Shown one piece after another: positions 1-11,757 of a DNA stretch of 64,000 nt; position 1 is the stretch's first letter; every line of letters begins with the position of its first letter. The DNA lies in assembly GCA_026745465.1 (NCBI GenBank), contig JACYXH010000396.1:652001-716000 (forward strand). The letters run 5' to 3'. The notes beneath the pieces are model-generated. The model made no database searches, was not told the DNA's origin, and saw only the letters and a program-made list of their open reading frames with translations. Position numbers and translations under genes: made by a program. This DNA comes from Lota lota (Eukaryota > Chordata > Actinopteri > Gadiformes > Lotidae).

Positions 1-312
1 CTCAGTCAAGCCACCTTTATAGCTCAAGCAATGTGGACACCGTTTATCTATGTGAAATAGTAAATAGAATAATAACTAACAATACAAAAAAAGAAATTGG
101 GGGATCTGGTTTAACAAACTACATGTTTTTTAACAATCATAAAATAATTGTTTAATGATACTGTGCATATTTGTTAATACTATTATCATTATTTTATGAT
201 ATTTTATTCTTTGTTTTTGTACTCCTAGGCTGGGAATAAATTAACAAACCTGACAATTTTCAACATGTTATACATGCTAAAACAAACAGTGTTTCAGTGT
301 TCTCTCCTGTTT
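1..312. other. AT-rich unique DNA, nothing recognised
   Basis: AT-rich sequence before the minisatellite. No coding, RNA or repeat signature was seen. Confidence 0.5.
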
Positions 313-342
313 GGCCCCACCCACTGAGTAGTGGGTGGGGCC
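313..342. repeat. Perfect inverted repeat at the edge of the minisatellite
   Basis: The 13-base arm ggccccacccact (313-325) is followed by a 4-base loop (gagt) and its exact reverse complement (330-342). The right arm runs into the first GC box of the 52-bp array, so the palindrome marks the array's left edge. Confidence 0.8.
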
Positions 343-1400
343 ACAGAAGGTTTATTCATGTTCTGGTTGGTGCTCTGGGTCAGGGGGCGGGGCCACAGAA
401 GGTTTATTCATGTTCTGGTTGGTGCTCTGGGTCAGGGGGCGGGGCCACAGAAGGTTTATTCATGTTCTGGTTGGTGCTCTGGGTCAGGGGGCGGGGCCAC
501 AGAAGGTTTATTCATGTTCTGGTTGGTGCTCTGGGTCAGGGGGCGGGGCCACAGCAGGTTAATTCATGTTCTGGTTGGTGCTCTGGGCCAGGGGGCGGGG
601 CCACAGCAGGTTAATTCATGTTCTGGTTGGTGCTCTGGGTCAGGGGGCGGGGCCACAGAAGGCTAATTCATGTTCTGGTTGGTGCTCTGGGTCAGGGGGC
701 GGGGCCACAGTAGGTTAATTCATGTTCTGGTTGGTGCTCTGGGTTAGGGGGCGGGCCCACAACAGGTTAATTCATGTCCTGGTTGGTGCTCTGGGTTAGG
801 GGGCGGGGCCACAGCAGGTTAATTCATGTTCTGGTTGGTGCTCTGGGTTTAGGGGCGGGGCCACATCAGGTTAATTCATGTTCTGGTTGGTGCTCTGGGT
901 CAGGGGGCGGGGCCACAGAAGGTTAGTTCATGTTCTGGTTGGTGCTCTGGGTCAGGGGGCGGGGCCACAACAGGTTTATTCATGTTCTGGTTGATGCTTT
1001 GGGTCAGGGGGTGGGGCCACAGAAGGTTAATTTATGTCCTGGTTGGTGCTCTGGGTCAGGGGGTGGGGCCACAGAAGGTTAATTCATGTCCTGCTTGGTG
1101 CTCTGGGTCAGGGGGCGGGGCCACAATAGGTTCATTCATGCCCTGGTTGGTACTCAAGGTTAGGGGGCGGGGCCACAGCAGGTTCATTCATGTCCTTGTT
1201 GGTGCTCTGGGTCAGGGGGAGGGGCCAAAACAGGTTCATTCATGCCCTAGTTGGTGTTCAAGGTTAGGGGGCGGGGCCACAGCAGGTTCATTCATGTCCT
1301 GGTTGGTGCTCTGGGTCAGGGAGCGGGGCCACAACAGGTTAATTCATGCCCTGGTTGGTGCTCAAGGTTAGGGGGCGGGGCCACAACAGGTAAATTCGTG
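339..1400. repeat. 52-bp minisatellite (about 20 units) with a GC box in most units
   Basis: Tandem array of period 52. Successive starts of the ccacag motif fall at 341, 393 and 445. Each unit reads roughly ggtttattcatgttctgg, then ttggtgctctgggtca, then gggggcggggccac. Most units hold an intact gggcggggcc (a GC box, the Sp1/KLF-type site); later units have ggtggggcc or gagcggggcc variants. Units toward the right end are more diverged (for example ctcaaggtta replacing ctctgggtca). Open frames across the array are repeat artefacts. Confidence 0.95.
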
Positions 1401-2950
1401 TACATGCAATATTTAAGTCAAGTTTGAGTCCAGTGAAGACCCCCTACACCACCATGTGTGTGTGTGTGTGTGTTTGGGTGTGTCCTGGAAATCTCACGTC
1501 AGGGCGTTTGGTGCAAAGTGTAGCAGATGCACGCTCATACGCATCAATTATCCATGGTGTGTCTGCCCCACATCTCCACCCTGTTGCCATCAATGCTATT
1601 AAAATGATTGCACACGACATCCCCATCCCATCAGGAGATAATAGCAGATCTAACATCTAAACCATGAGCGGCTGTTGGGAATGGAATTGGTTCGTATTAC
1701 ATTTGCATTTGTGGGACCACACCCACACACACATGTGCAAATGACAAAAAATGATTTAAAAGCACATGTTTTCATTATATCGATGTTGCATGGGAGGTTT
1801 TATGCATGAGAGCTCGTATACCCGTATACGCAGACATGCACGCACACATGGACACTCATGCATAATGTTCTTGCTCCCTCTAGCATTATGATTTATCTCA
1901 ATTCAGCACCTTTATTACTCTGTCCTCTCTCTATCTCTACCTACTGGGTTTCGTTATTTATTGGCGTCTTTTTTTTTCTCCTGTGTGTCCCATGTGGCTA
2001 ACCCAAGGAAACATGTTACAAAAAGCCCATATTAAAGGAGTTCCCTTTCTACTTCCTCTTCTTTGGCAACTGTCATTAGGAAGAAAAAAAGAAAAAAATA
2101 ATCAAATAAAATGACCATTATTAATACGAGCAAATAGTTAGTTTGCTAACCATTCCTTGAAAAGTCATCTTAATACAAGCCTGATCCCTCCAGAGTTTCT
2201 TCTATTTCACGGTTTGAACAAAAAAATAAGACGAGAAATAATTATCTTTGCAGAGAAATGTGAGGCTCCAGTTCTAGTGTGAACTCACTGGAATAGCAGC
2301 TGCTCATACTTTTCATTTCATTGCCCAGAATACCAACTGGATTATCTTTATTTGAACCACACATACAGTAAACTCCGATAAAATCCTACGTTGCTTTCGG
2401 CTCCCAATACCTTAGTGTTTGGACTAAAGACTTGCCAGAAAAGTCTGACATTTGCATGCATTTTTCAACTAATCTAATCCATGAGCATGTTTACACAAAA
2501 TCTGCTTTAGAATCTGCCTCTAAAAATGTGCCATGAAGCCCAAAATTGTGTTTTAGTTTTCTATGATCTTAAACATAGTAATCTATGCCATTTTGTTACT
2601 GTTGCTAAAATAATTTGATTCAGAAAAAACCTGGTGTAATAGCCTGTTTTTTGCCAGTGTCTGCCATCCAGTTTGTGAACGCTGTAATCTGCTCCGAATT
2701 GAAGTTCCATTCTTTTTGTGACGACAAAGTACTGTTTCGGAGGCATAGTGTCCAAATAATTTTTAATATTGTGTTGATTTATCCTTTATCAACCCTAAGT
2801 AACACATGTCAGGGTTAATGGAACACAATTTTACAACACAAACTTTGATGGCTCAGCATAGCCCCCCCAACCCAACCAAGACATTAATGCAATAATTGTT
2901 TGTTTTTTAATAATTGAAATCTGTCTATATTTTGCAATGACTATTAATAT
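1401..2950. other. Unique intergenic DNA
   Basis: A short (TG)n lies near 1455-1473 and a T-rich stretch near 1965-1980. No exon, element end or RNA gene was recognised. Part of 2560-2730 weakly resembles 20345-20500 (see findings). Confidence 0.4.
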
Positions 2951-2954
2951 TTAG

Positions 2955-3115
2955 GAGTCATTTTGGTGACACTCTTATCCAAAGTCGCCCACAGGGAATA
3001 CAGATGCATGTCATTATAGAGAAAGTTAGGGGTTAGGCATCTTGCTCAAGGTTGCTAACAGCTCGGCTGAGCTCCTTGGGGAACAAACTCTCTGAATCCC
3101 TCCGCTGGGAGCCAA
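2955..3115 (-). mobile_element. Old tRNA-SINE / L2-type 3' fragment, minus strand
   Basis: Read on the minus strand, the segment gives cttgagcaagatgcctaac followed about 60 bases later by gcgactttggataagagtg. This is a diverged version of the fish SINE/L2 3' module also seen at 51.3 kb and 60.3 kb, where the hairpin is cgctttggataaaagcg. No tRNA head is visible, so this is an old 3' fragment. Confidence 0.55.
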
Positions 3116-4340
3116 GCAATTTATGAGTAATGTGTGAAGATGATGCACATCATTCAGTTTATTGTAAGACATGATTGGATTGCCTTTAGATGGCCATGGA
3201 TTGGAATGAGTCGGTGGGATTTTCAACCATTGCTCATGAAGCCATGATTAAGGGCACTCTTTAAAACGGCTATCAATTGTTACAGGAGATAATGATGTGT
3301 TAATATTAGGGACTGCATGGTCACGTGATATCTTTGTTGAGTAATGACATAAGCAATGAGCTGTCTTACACTGTGGGGGAGGTGAGCGAACAGATGATAT
3401 TCTGACATTTAGTGAATGTAATAGCGGTGACACCCTCCCTATAATTCAAATTACGCAAATATCACAAACAACTCACTTTTTCAATAAAATATGCTGTTAA
3501 CAAGTGTTGTGAGCTCTGCAGTAATTTAGTTACGACTAGCAGCACGATAATAATATTAATAATAATAATAATAAAATAAAAGTTTAGTGTTTTTTTCTGA
3601 GTCTAATTTCACCTCTGTTGCAATGTGAAGCCAGGCTGGCGGCTGTGTGAAGAGACAACAGGGCAAGCGTGCGCTAACAGACATCAGCACACAGGATCCT
3701 GCCCCAGGGAGCCTTATGCCATTTAAATATATCACACCACCAGCTGCCATGCTACCTCTAAGTCTAACGCCAGTTCAAAGAAATAGCTTCACATACAACT
3801 AGTGCCTCCTTGCCATCACCCAATTTCTTGAGGTATTTCCCCCTTAAAACAGCAGAAGTCGAAACACAGTGATGTCATTTAGTAAGACGCTTAATTTAAT
3901 GCATTGGTTTTATATTAATGGAGTCTGTTAGAAAGACTATCCATGGCCGGAGGAAATCTTCTCAACACACGTGATGAACCCCCATGTTAACTCAGTCTCC
4001 GTTTGAGATTCATGTCAGGCCTCTGATGCCAAAGCACGTAGTATCACACGCTGGCTCCATGAGCACACTGTAAAAACATCCTTATCCTTCGGAGATATTC
4101 ATCCAGAGAGGGCACTTATTCAGGATGGGGGAGGGTGGGCTAAGCAGTCAAGGTCATGCACATGTTCGCAAATATAGCGATGAGTGTCAGTGTTGTGTAA
4201 TGGAATACAATGTCATTGTGGAAGACAGACTGCAGGGTACTGGCTAACAATGTCTGTTGCATAATACTGCCCGACAGAGCTCAACTGCACAGAGACTGTA
4301 CGACTAAAGAGGAAAAAAAGAGAAAAAAAGGTTTATAATG

Positions 4341-4434
4341 GACTTCTTAAAAGGAAAATATTATTATTATTATTATTATTATTATGTTATTACTTCTTAA
4401 AAGGAAAATATTATTATTATTATTATTATTATTA

Positions 4435-4465
<31 letters not shown>

Positions 4466-4476
4466 GTTATTATTTA
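4341..4476. repeat. 50-bp tandem duplication containing (ATT)n
   Basis: acttcttaaaaggaaaat plus an (ATT)n run occurs at 4342 and again 50 bases later at 4392. A further (ATT)n extension follows. Replication slippage around a trinucleotide tract is the simplest origin. Confidence 0.8.
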
Positions 4477-4689
4477 ATGATTAGATAAAATGTGTAGACA
4501 AAGTGAAAATTTCCGGTTCAGTGTTGAGGGCATATAAATGTGGGAATCGTTACAATCTTAAAGGAGTAATTCACCCCAACAATATAGTATTCTAAAATCA
4601 GTTTATTGTCCTTAGCTTTTGCCGAAACTGTGTAAGGCCGCATTCTCAGTCTTCTAGAACGCTGAGCAACACCGATGGAGAGCCCTCCG

Positions 4690-4862
4690 GACGATCCCAA
4701 TCGTACAATAAAGTGTCATTTCGTCTGAGTTATAAGAACCTCTGAACAGAGGACGTGGGTTGTAGCCATCACATGCTAAATCACTGAAACGTTGGGTATT
4801 GCTGTCGGAGTTATAAGTACTTCTGAACAGAGGATCCGGGGATTGTATAGTGCTCCCTGTTG
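4690..4862. repeat. Two diverged copies of a ~95-bp unit with a small palindrome
   Basis: gagttataagaacctctgaa near 4728 recurs as gagttataagtacttctgaa near 4809. Each is followed by cagagga and a ggattgta/gggttgta motif. The first copy contains the perfect hairpin cctctg-aa-cagagg. Confidence 0.6.
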
Positions 4863-7027
4863 TCAAATGTTGGTATGCTGTTGGAATTCTTTATCTGACA
4901 TCTGTATGTCATGCGTTAAATGATACAGCAAGGGAACACAAGAAAAGAATGGAACCATACTGCCAAACTAAATTTGATTACCATTTTATGCAATAAATGG
5001 TTAAACCAAAGACATGAGTGATTCCTGTCAGAATAGATCAAATGCATTGCATACATATTCAGATTGTATGTAACGGTGAAACCAGATTGTATCCTATGTA
5101 GTTTAGTCAGAACTGTGTTGGGAAAACCAATCAGGTCTACAGGTAAGGTGTACCAGATATACAACCACCAAGCCTTCCTCCTCCTACGTGGGATCTGTTC
5201 AGCTGTATGAAGCTAAACAGGCTCATAAAAGATAAAGACATAAAGAGACAGTGTGCAAAGTAAAGGGGGAACTTTGCATAATCATCACGTTATAAGCAAC
5301 GTTTGGGGATTCCCTTGTGTTCTCTCATGTAGAGAACCGCCGCCGCAAAATAATTACATTTTCTCGCAGAAACTAAGCGGTCACACTGAGATGTTAACCT
5401 ACAGCCCAGAGAGTAACATTTGAGTTCAAATGAGAAGAACGAGAAAGACAGAGAGACACTCGCACTTCAAGATGATAGACCTGCGGCCACGTGTTCTTCA
5501 TTTTACTAAGCATTGTGGAGACATTTTGTATCACCTGATGCAATAGCTTGTTGAAGCACAGTTTAGTGGTGGGAACATAAATAAGAGCGGGAATGGCAGC
5601 CAGGTAGTGTGTGTGTATGTGTGTGTGTGTGTGTCCATAATGTCCGTGCCCACGCATATGCATGGCTTAAGGAGGTATGAAGAGCTTAACATGCACGTTC
5701 TTGTGGCCCCCACCAGAGGCCTGGCCCCCAGGCATGTGCATCACTGAGGCAGCCCCTGTGTGCCACTTCAACAGAGAGATGAAAGGGGATGAAGAAAATA
5801 TGAGTGAGGCAAAATATGTGGGACAAAAGACAGAGAATTTAAACTACGTTAATATGTTATTAATGCAATGATTTCAAAACCCTTGAAACCTTTGGATGGG
5901 TTTGAACCTGTTTGCATAAAAGGGAGCAAAGAATGACTTAGTTGGTCAGTATTGTCACTGATACTTATTTGGAGTAAGATATGATTGAATTGGAGTAGGT
6001 AAAGAAATGAGTAGTTAGCAATCAGTGAAATGTACCAAGTATCTAACATAGAGCACATATTTAATATAAAATCCTTTACTAGGGCTGACCCTGCTAGCGC
6101 GTGTTCACATTTTAAAAATGATGCGCCACACTCAAGGTTAAACTGACACAGCTGAGGACGAGCAGCAGGCGGAGGCCAACGCCACCTCCGTCTGTCACAG
6201 TACCTCAATCGTAAAAAAACAGAGAAGAAAATGAGGAATAGAGAGTTGCTATGAATAAGAGATGATCTACTCATGAAAGATTTAGCCCTGTCTATATTGA
6301 GATTTTCAGCTTCTGACTCCGTGTCAGTTGCAATGTGCTGTGGTTCTGATGATGGCCCTCAGCTTGGTCATCTGTTTTCTTGGTTTTTTCTGGTGCAGTA
6401 AGCTAATTCTGCACCAATACGCATCAGCGGACAAGGATAACCATCTGGGTTGATGCGAAATTGTGTCTCTAGAACTTCACAGCTGCAGTGAAGATCCAGA
6501 TCATTTCTAAAAGATTCTTCATAAAAAGATCACTGTGTACCCTCTCTTCGTGGTTTGCTTTTGACAGAATAGGAACCCGAATAGGAAATGTTGTCATTTT
6601 AAAGGTCATCCTCTGTGTGGTTTTGCTAACAGTGAATGAGTAGTGCGTGTGTCTGGCCTAGACAGATTTATTTGGTTGTGAAAATGTGAAGCATTTAGTC
6701 AGCGGTGGACAAGGGACGTGTTTGAACACATATATGTTCAGCTTAGACAGGCACCTTTTCAATTAACATCTAGTCCAGGTTCCAGTGGGAGGTGTCCACT
6801 CAGGATAAAGCAAACAACTGTCTTGAAAGACTCAAGCTTCTCAAAAAAGCATGTTTGTGTCCATCCAAAGACGAGGCATATTAAAAACCCTCTATTATAA
6901 TCTATTTTAGTTTCTTCACACCTACCTTGAACACAAATAACAGCCATAGAAAGTCAGTAACTATATACTCCAACATCACCTGAGGCTTTTTATGACTTGG
7001 AGAATGTACCACCTGCATCCTCACACT

Positions 7028-7049
7028 CCCCCCCCCCCCCCCCCCCCCC
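7028..7049. repeat. Poly-C homopolymer
   Basis: A run of about 22 C. Similar G/C runs occur near 21756-21773, 34403-34429, 41031-41054 and 59072-59092. Confidence 0.9.
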
Positions 7050-8939
7050 GAGTGTTGCACATTAAAACACTAGTATACCATCTCTATAATCTCAGACAGC
7101 AAAACATTCAAGCAAAGTGTACTTTTCTACATGTTAGCATGTCCGCGCTAACACCACATGTTCATTTCAACCATTGGACAGCTGAACTGAGGCCTCTGCA
7201 TTGCATTATTAATAGTCCAAGTTGAATAGCATTGACTAGCATCCAAGTGAATAATATTGAAGATAAATGTGCAGCCTAGACTGCTTTGCTTAGATTACTC
7301 TTTAACCTGGGGTTGCATGGGGTTCCAACTCTGTCTCACGTACCCATAATCCCCGGCCCCGTGGCATAGCTTGACCCCTCTGCTCTTCCTGTTGCCTCAC
7401 ACTACACCTCCACACGGTATAGATCCTGCTGACCCGAGCAACAGCAGGGGTCTGGGACTGGTTTTTAAAGCGTTACTGCAAAACAATGGCACTCTACTTG
7501 CCTAACTCCGAAAAGATGTGCCATTCGCTAGACAGACTTCTGTCTATTTTTGTTGTATATGTTGTAATGTCAGTGAGATTCAGTGTTTACCCGTGTGTGT
7601 CGGCATGGCGCACGTTGATGCAATACAGAGGCCCGGCTCCCTCTAGCCGGGTTTTTTTTATTTGCTTTAATCGTAATCATGCGGTTTTGAAGTGAATAGA
7701 ATTGAATAAACAAACCCTGCGGCGAAAGCGTAGATACTATTTACAGTGGATAATTGGTGAGGGTGTGTCTAATGAGCCGAGCCCATTAGACACAGCTTAG
7801 CCGGCCACGCTGTCGCTGATACCATCAACCACATTAATCTGTGCAAATAGTGAAATGGAAAAATAGACCTGGAATATAGACCTGGGGCTCATCTGCTCAT
7901 TCTCCTTCAGAGAAAAGGACCCGTGAAGAAAGAAGGGAAGCGTGGAAAACCTGCAGAGAGGACGAGCGTCGATGTGTCACTGGGGTGCGGAGGTCAAGTG
8001 CTCAGGCATTTGTCTCATCTTGTCTTCCTATCTACATCCCACTGTCTGGGAGCTCTGTAAACATAATGGAGCCTTGTCTGTCATTCATCTCCTATTGTTC
8101 TCTACAGTCAGTTGCAAACATGCTCACATATGGACTCACAAACACAAGCATCCCGATGATCTTCTACGGCAAGACCGTAGAAGATTCCTTCTTTCCGACC
8201 CCGATACTACATTTTCAAAGACTAGAGGAATGTTCCAATCCATGACTTTAACTGAGAGAAGAATTGACACATAATCAATACTTTCTCAATAAGCCTCTAC
8301 AGTTTCAGAAAAAGAAATTGGGCTTTCGTATAATATCTTCCCCTTTTCTATCAAACACAGCAAAAATCTGTGTATATTGTACTATATAAGCGTACATTAA
8401 ACACAGCTTTTAGTGTACATATAGGTCCAAGAGTTCAGTGTTCACTGAACACCGAACTGAGAAATATTCTCCAAATATAGTAACAGTTGAACACTTGGAG
8501 AGTGCAAATATACTATGATTGGTCATTTCTGACTGTCTCAGCACTTTTAAACACCTGCCGATTACTACACAACAATCAGGTACCTTTAATATGTTCTCTG
8601 GTGTACACCCAACACTTTTGGAGTAATTCATGAACATTTCAAGAATAAACATTCTACACATTCGATTCTTGTAAACAAAACTTATTTTCAGCTATATATA
8701 TTTTTTTTTCTTTTTATCAAAATCAGTTTTACTTAAGATAACAATATCTAATCAGCAGCAAACACAACCAACCGAAAAAATACATTGGTAATAGGCGAGG
8801 CCAGAATACCGGCTTACTGCTTTTCAGAAGGCTAACGAGGCAGACCACAGACATTAAAACCTTTAAGATTTTTCAAGAATGAACTCCTTCACACTGAAAA
8901 AGACTGAAAAAGCGACATATTAACAAATAGCCTTGTACT

Positions 8940-10560
8940 AAGACCAAATCAACCTATAAATCGACTAATAGGCTTAAAGAAACGCAAATCATAAATTAGC
9001 AGCATGGCAACATTTTCACAATCTCCCTGCATCACATAAAAGGAATGATAATGCTCTGCAAAACGAAGTGTCTCAAAGACCTCTGTTAGAAGAAAATACT
9101 CTTCATTAAATGCAACTGTCTTTTATCTGACTAAACACTGGCAAATCCTCTTCTATGTTTGAACAAACCAAAAGGCTGTGGCGATATTCTGACCCAAAAC
9201 AAGTGATCCAAGAAGACACATCTAGCTGTCTTCTTACTGACAGTTATTAATGGCCCCCAGTGAATACTTTTAAATGGCATTGATTTCCAGTGGTTTGCTA
9301 AATCCTTCTGATGTTTATGAGCTAATGACTCTTAATTTTTGATTGTGTCCTTAAAAAACCTATGTATGGCTTCAATCGTATTTCCCAAAAATGGAGAATT
9401 GGACCTACATTTGAAATAGTTCTGGGATAATGAGTCATGAAATTATTTTGATGGATCATTTTCGATATATTTAAAGCTCTTTGAAAAGATTAAGGTGTTC
9501 AACAATGAGATGCTTCAGACATACCGTCATGCCATCACTAATGACAATAATAATTTGCAACATATTCAGGAAGAGTCTCCAGTGTGCATTACCTTTTTGT
9601 ACAACATCTCCAATATCAAGGGCATATTCCGGGTTAAGAAAAATGTCTGAATGGCATTGAGACCAATTCTGTTTCCAGTCTGCTAAAAGTTGATTCTGGT
9701 TGGTTAACTTAACAAGGCCATAATTGTCAATCAGTGTATTCGGTTACAAACATTTATCATGGATATGACGTTTTTTTCTGAGAGGTAACCTAAAAGCAAC
9801 TTCAGCTGAAATTGCCCCACTCCACAGGTCTCTTGGTTGGTGAATATGAACTATAAAGTCTGCAATAGAGGAATGTACACAAATATGTCTGTTACGGGAA
9901 CTTGATCATATGTGCCAGTGGTTCGATTCCTTCTGGTGTCACCCTTCACTCCGAGGGCATGCCAATATGTTCTACATTTCTCAATGCATTTTAGTTTCCA
10001 ATTTGTCTGTGTTCAGTTTGCTAAATGGATTTATAAGGCTGACAAAATAATCATCAAGTTTTGTTTTTATGTCCTTGTTAGGGAGTCATTTTCTTCTTTG
10101 ACATTTGAATGCAATTCCTCTGCAAGCTCCTCAGCAACAACCGTTTTTTATGACATTGGTAGCCAAATGGAGTTTTGCAAATAGGGATGCACACATTTGT
10201 TGGGTAAGTTGCCTGGTCCTATTACAGCATTGATCATTTTCTGGTTGCACTGAAATTAAAGCTGACACTGTTCGCTGATCAGATTGACGGGAGGAGTGAC
10301 GGGTTATTGTTTATTTGATATAGACTTTTCAGTTTGCTATGGAGATGTTTCCTGAATCCTTAAAAAGTGCAAAATCTTTGGCGGCATCCATTCTTGTCAC
10401 AAATCAATTGGAACTTCTTACCAGGATAAAAGCCATGTGAAAGCTTGAGATGATGGACCAACTTTTGAATGGTGGCAAAAGTGGACTTGCAAGCAAAGCA
10501 TCCTTCAGTTGAGGGGCTTAGACCTAAGGTCCTTGACTCTGGAAATTTCGTGAGGAAGAC
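8940..10560 (-). pseudogene. Pseudogene of an expanded teleost zinc-finger-type protein family
   Basis: Minus-strand translation gives a run of family-like blocks in order, broken by many stops and frame changes. Two C2H2-like fingers come first: one near 10435-10502 (C-x2-C-x12-H-x4-H) and one near 10340-10403. Next are AKLHLATNVIKN (about 10150-10195), NPFSKLNTDKLETKMH (9975-10030), TRRNRTTGTYDQV then DIFVYIPLLQTL (9855-9945), AHWRLFLNMLQI (9550-9590), HDSLSQNYFKC (9395-9440), SLAHKHQKDLANHW (9290-9340) and a C-terminal HYHSFYV...LRFFKPI block (8965-9055). I recall this layout from uncharacterised multi-copy teleost proteins. I do not know their function. No long intron is needed between blocks, which allows a processed copy but does not prove one. 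No intact frame exceeds about 40 codons. The segment 10561-10665 may be further 5' sequence, but I cannot place it. Confidence 0.6.
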
Positions 10561-10833
10561 CTATATCAATGTTGTAGAAAGAGGTCTGCACAAATGTGTG
10601 CTTGTCATTTAAGGCCTGGTCATAGGAGATGCCAAACACATAATGTGCTTAAAAAAGTTGGTTAAAGGCTCGTAGGGAAGGAATCAGAATCAGAATCAGG
10701 GTTGCTTTTATTACGTATAAGTACGCAAGAGTAAAATTCTTAGGCTTGGTTCCTCAACAGTCACATAGCAGCATCAATACAAGATCACAATAACAAAGTA
10801 AGTAATAATAAATAATAATAATAAGTAGCAACA

Positions 10834-11286
10834 TTAATACAAGTGTTCAAGTAGTAGTGGTACCAGCCGCGGTGGTAGTGCAAAAAAAAATGAAATAATC
10901 AGTTGTTGTAGTATGCGTGGGGTTGGTTTGGTGGTAATGAATTTCTCCAGGAGCCTGGCTGCTTGGGGGAAAAAACTGTTCGTCCTCCTCTGGGTTTTGG
11001 CCCCGAGACTTTGGTACCGCTTCCCCGACGGCAGTAGCTCAAACAGTTTTTGATTGAGGTGGCTGCGGTCCCTAATGATTCTGGGGGCCTTCTTGACACA
11101 CCGGGCCTTGTAGGTGGCCTGGATGGAGGGAAGCTCACATCCACTGATCCTTTCAGCTGTCCGCACTACCCTTTGCAACGCTTTGCGGCTTTGGGCAGTG
11201 TAGTTCCGGTACCAGGCAGTGATGCATCCAGTCAAGATGCTCTCCGTTGTGCCTCTGAAGAAGGACCCCAGGATCTTGGGCCCCAA
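10834..11286 (-). pseudogene. LINE ORF2 C-terminal region
   Basis: This is the continuation of the same LINE protein in another frame. It contains GSFFRGTTESILTGCITAWY, RKALQRVVRTAERISG, LPSIQATYKARC and LFELLPSGKRYQS..TNSFFPQAARLL, the usual order after RT in fish L2/Rex1 proteins. The frame runs past the expected family C terminus (around 10915) into 3' sequence. Confidence 0.85.
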
Positions 11287-11305
11287 GCCGAACTTTTTCA
11301 GCCAC

Positions 11306-11757
11306 CTAAGGTGAAATAGGCAACGTTGTAATTTTCACCACCTGGTTGGTGTGCTCATCCCAGGTGAGGTCGTTGGTGATGTGGACCCCCAGGAACTTGA
11401 TGCTGTTTACCCTCTCCACAGCAGACCCATTGATGGTGATGGGGTCATGTACCTGTCTCTTCCTCCTGAAGTCCACCACCAGCTCCTTGGTCTTGTCGGC
11501 ATTGAGAGCGAGGTTGTTGTCTTGGCTGTACTGAGCCAGGCGGTCAACTTCGCTCCTATAGGCCGCCTCGTCGCCGTCGGTGATCAGGCCGATCACTGTC
11601 GTGTCATCTGCGAACTTGATCACCGTGTTGTAGCTGTGTGTGGCCACGCAGTCATGGGTGTACAGGGAGTAGAGGAGGGGGCTTAGAACACAGCCCTGGG
11701 GGGCTCCTGTGCTGATGGCCAGGGGGGCGGAGATCTTAGAACCCATCTTCACACTGC
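11306..11757 (-). pseudogene. LINE reverse transcriptase fragment (palm motifs B' and C)
   Basis: The frame contains TGAPQGCVLSPLLYSLY (RT block 4) and the FADD catalytic box (about 11603-11614), followed by LNADKTKELVVDFR and SIKFLGVHITNDLTW, all typical of L2/Rex1-like RT. FADD in place of YADD is common in this group. The N-terminal half of RT and the endonuclease are missing because of 5' truncation. The open frame continues upstream of 11757 into non-LINE sequence. A frame change at about 11300-11325 separates it from the next part, where a family-typical QQRLxFLRRLKKFG stretch is garbled. Confidence 0.85.

Larger units (their letters stand above)
3115..8930. other. Gene-free unique DNA with small duplications
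   Basis: No exon was recognised. Small structures present are (AAT)n near 3549-3575, the duplications at 4341 and 4690, a short (TG)n near 5606-5633, a poly-C run at 7028-7049, and an 11-base perfect inverted repeat (atcttctacgg / ccgtagaagat, 8159-8185). Confidence 0.4.
10682..11757 (-). mobile_element. 5'-truncated LINE of the L2/CR1/Rex1 group
   Basis: A minus-strand non-LTR retrotransposon fragment of about 1.08 kb. It carries the C-terminal part of the reverse transcriptase and the region after it. The 3' end is a short GATTCT-type repeat (gattctgattctgattc on the minus strand), as expected for the L2/CR1 group. The 5' end stops inside the RT domain, the usual result of incomplete reverse transcription. 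I saw no clear target duplication. Confidence 0.85.

Noticed and set aside
297-1371. Overlapping frames in the 52-bp array as a repeat protein
   Set aside because: 52 is not a multiple of three, so the frame rotates each unit. The frames survive only by low stop content.
339-1400. CRISPR-like array
   Set aside because: Direct head-to-tail repeats without unique spacers in a eukaryotic context. The same holds for the 23-bp and 28-bp arrays.
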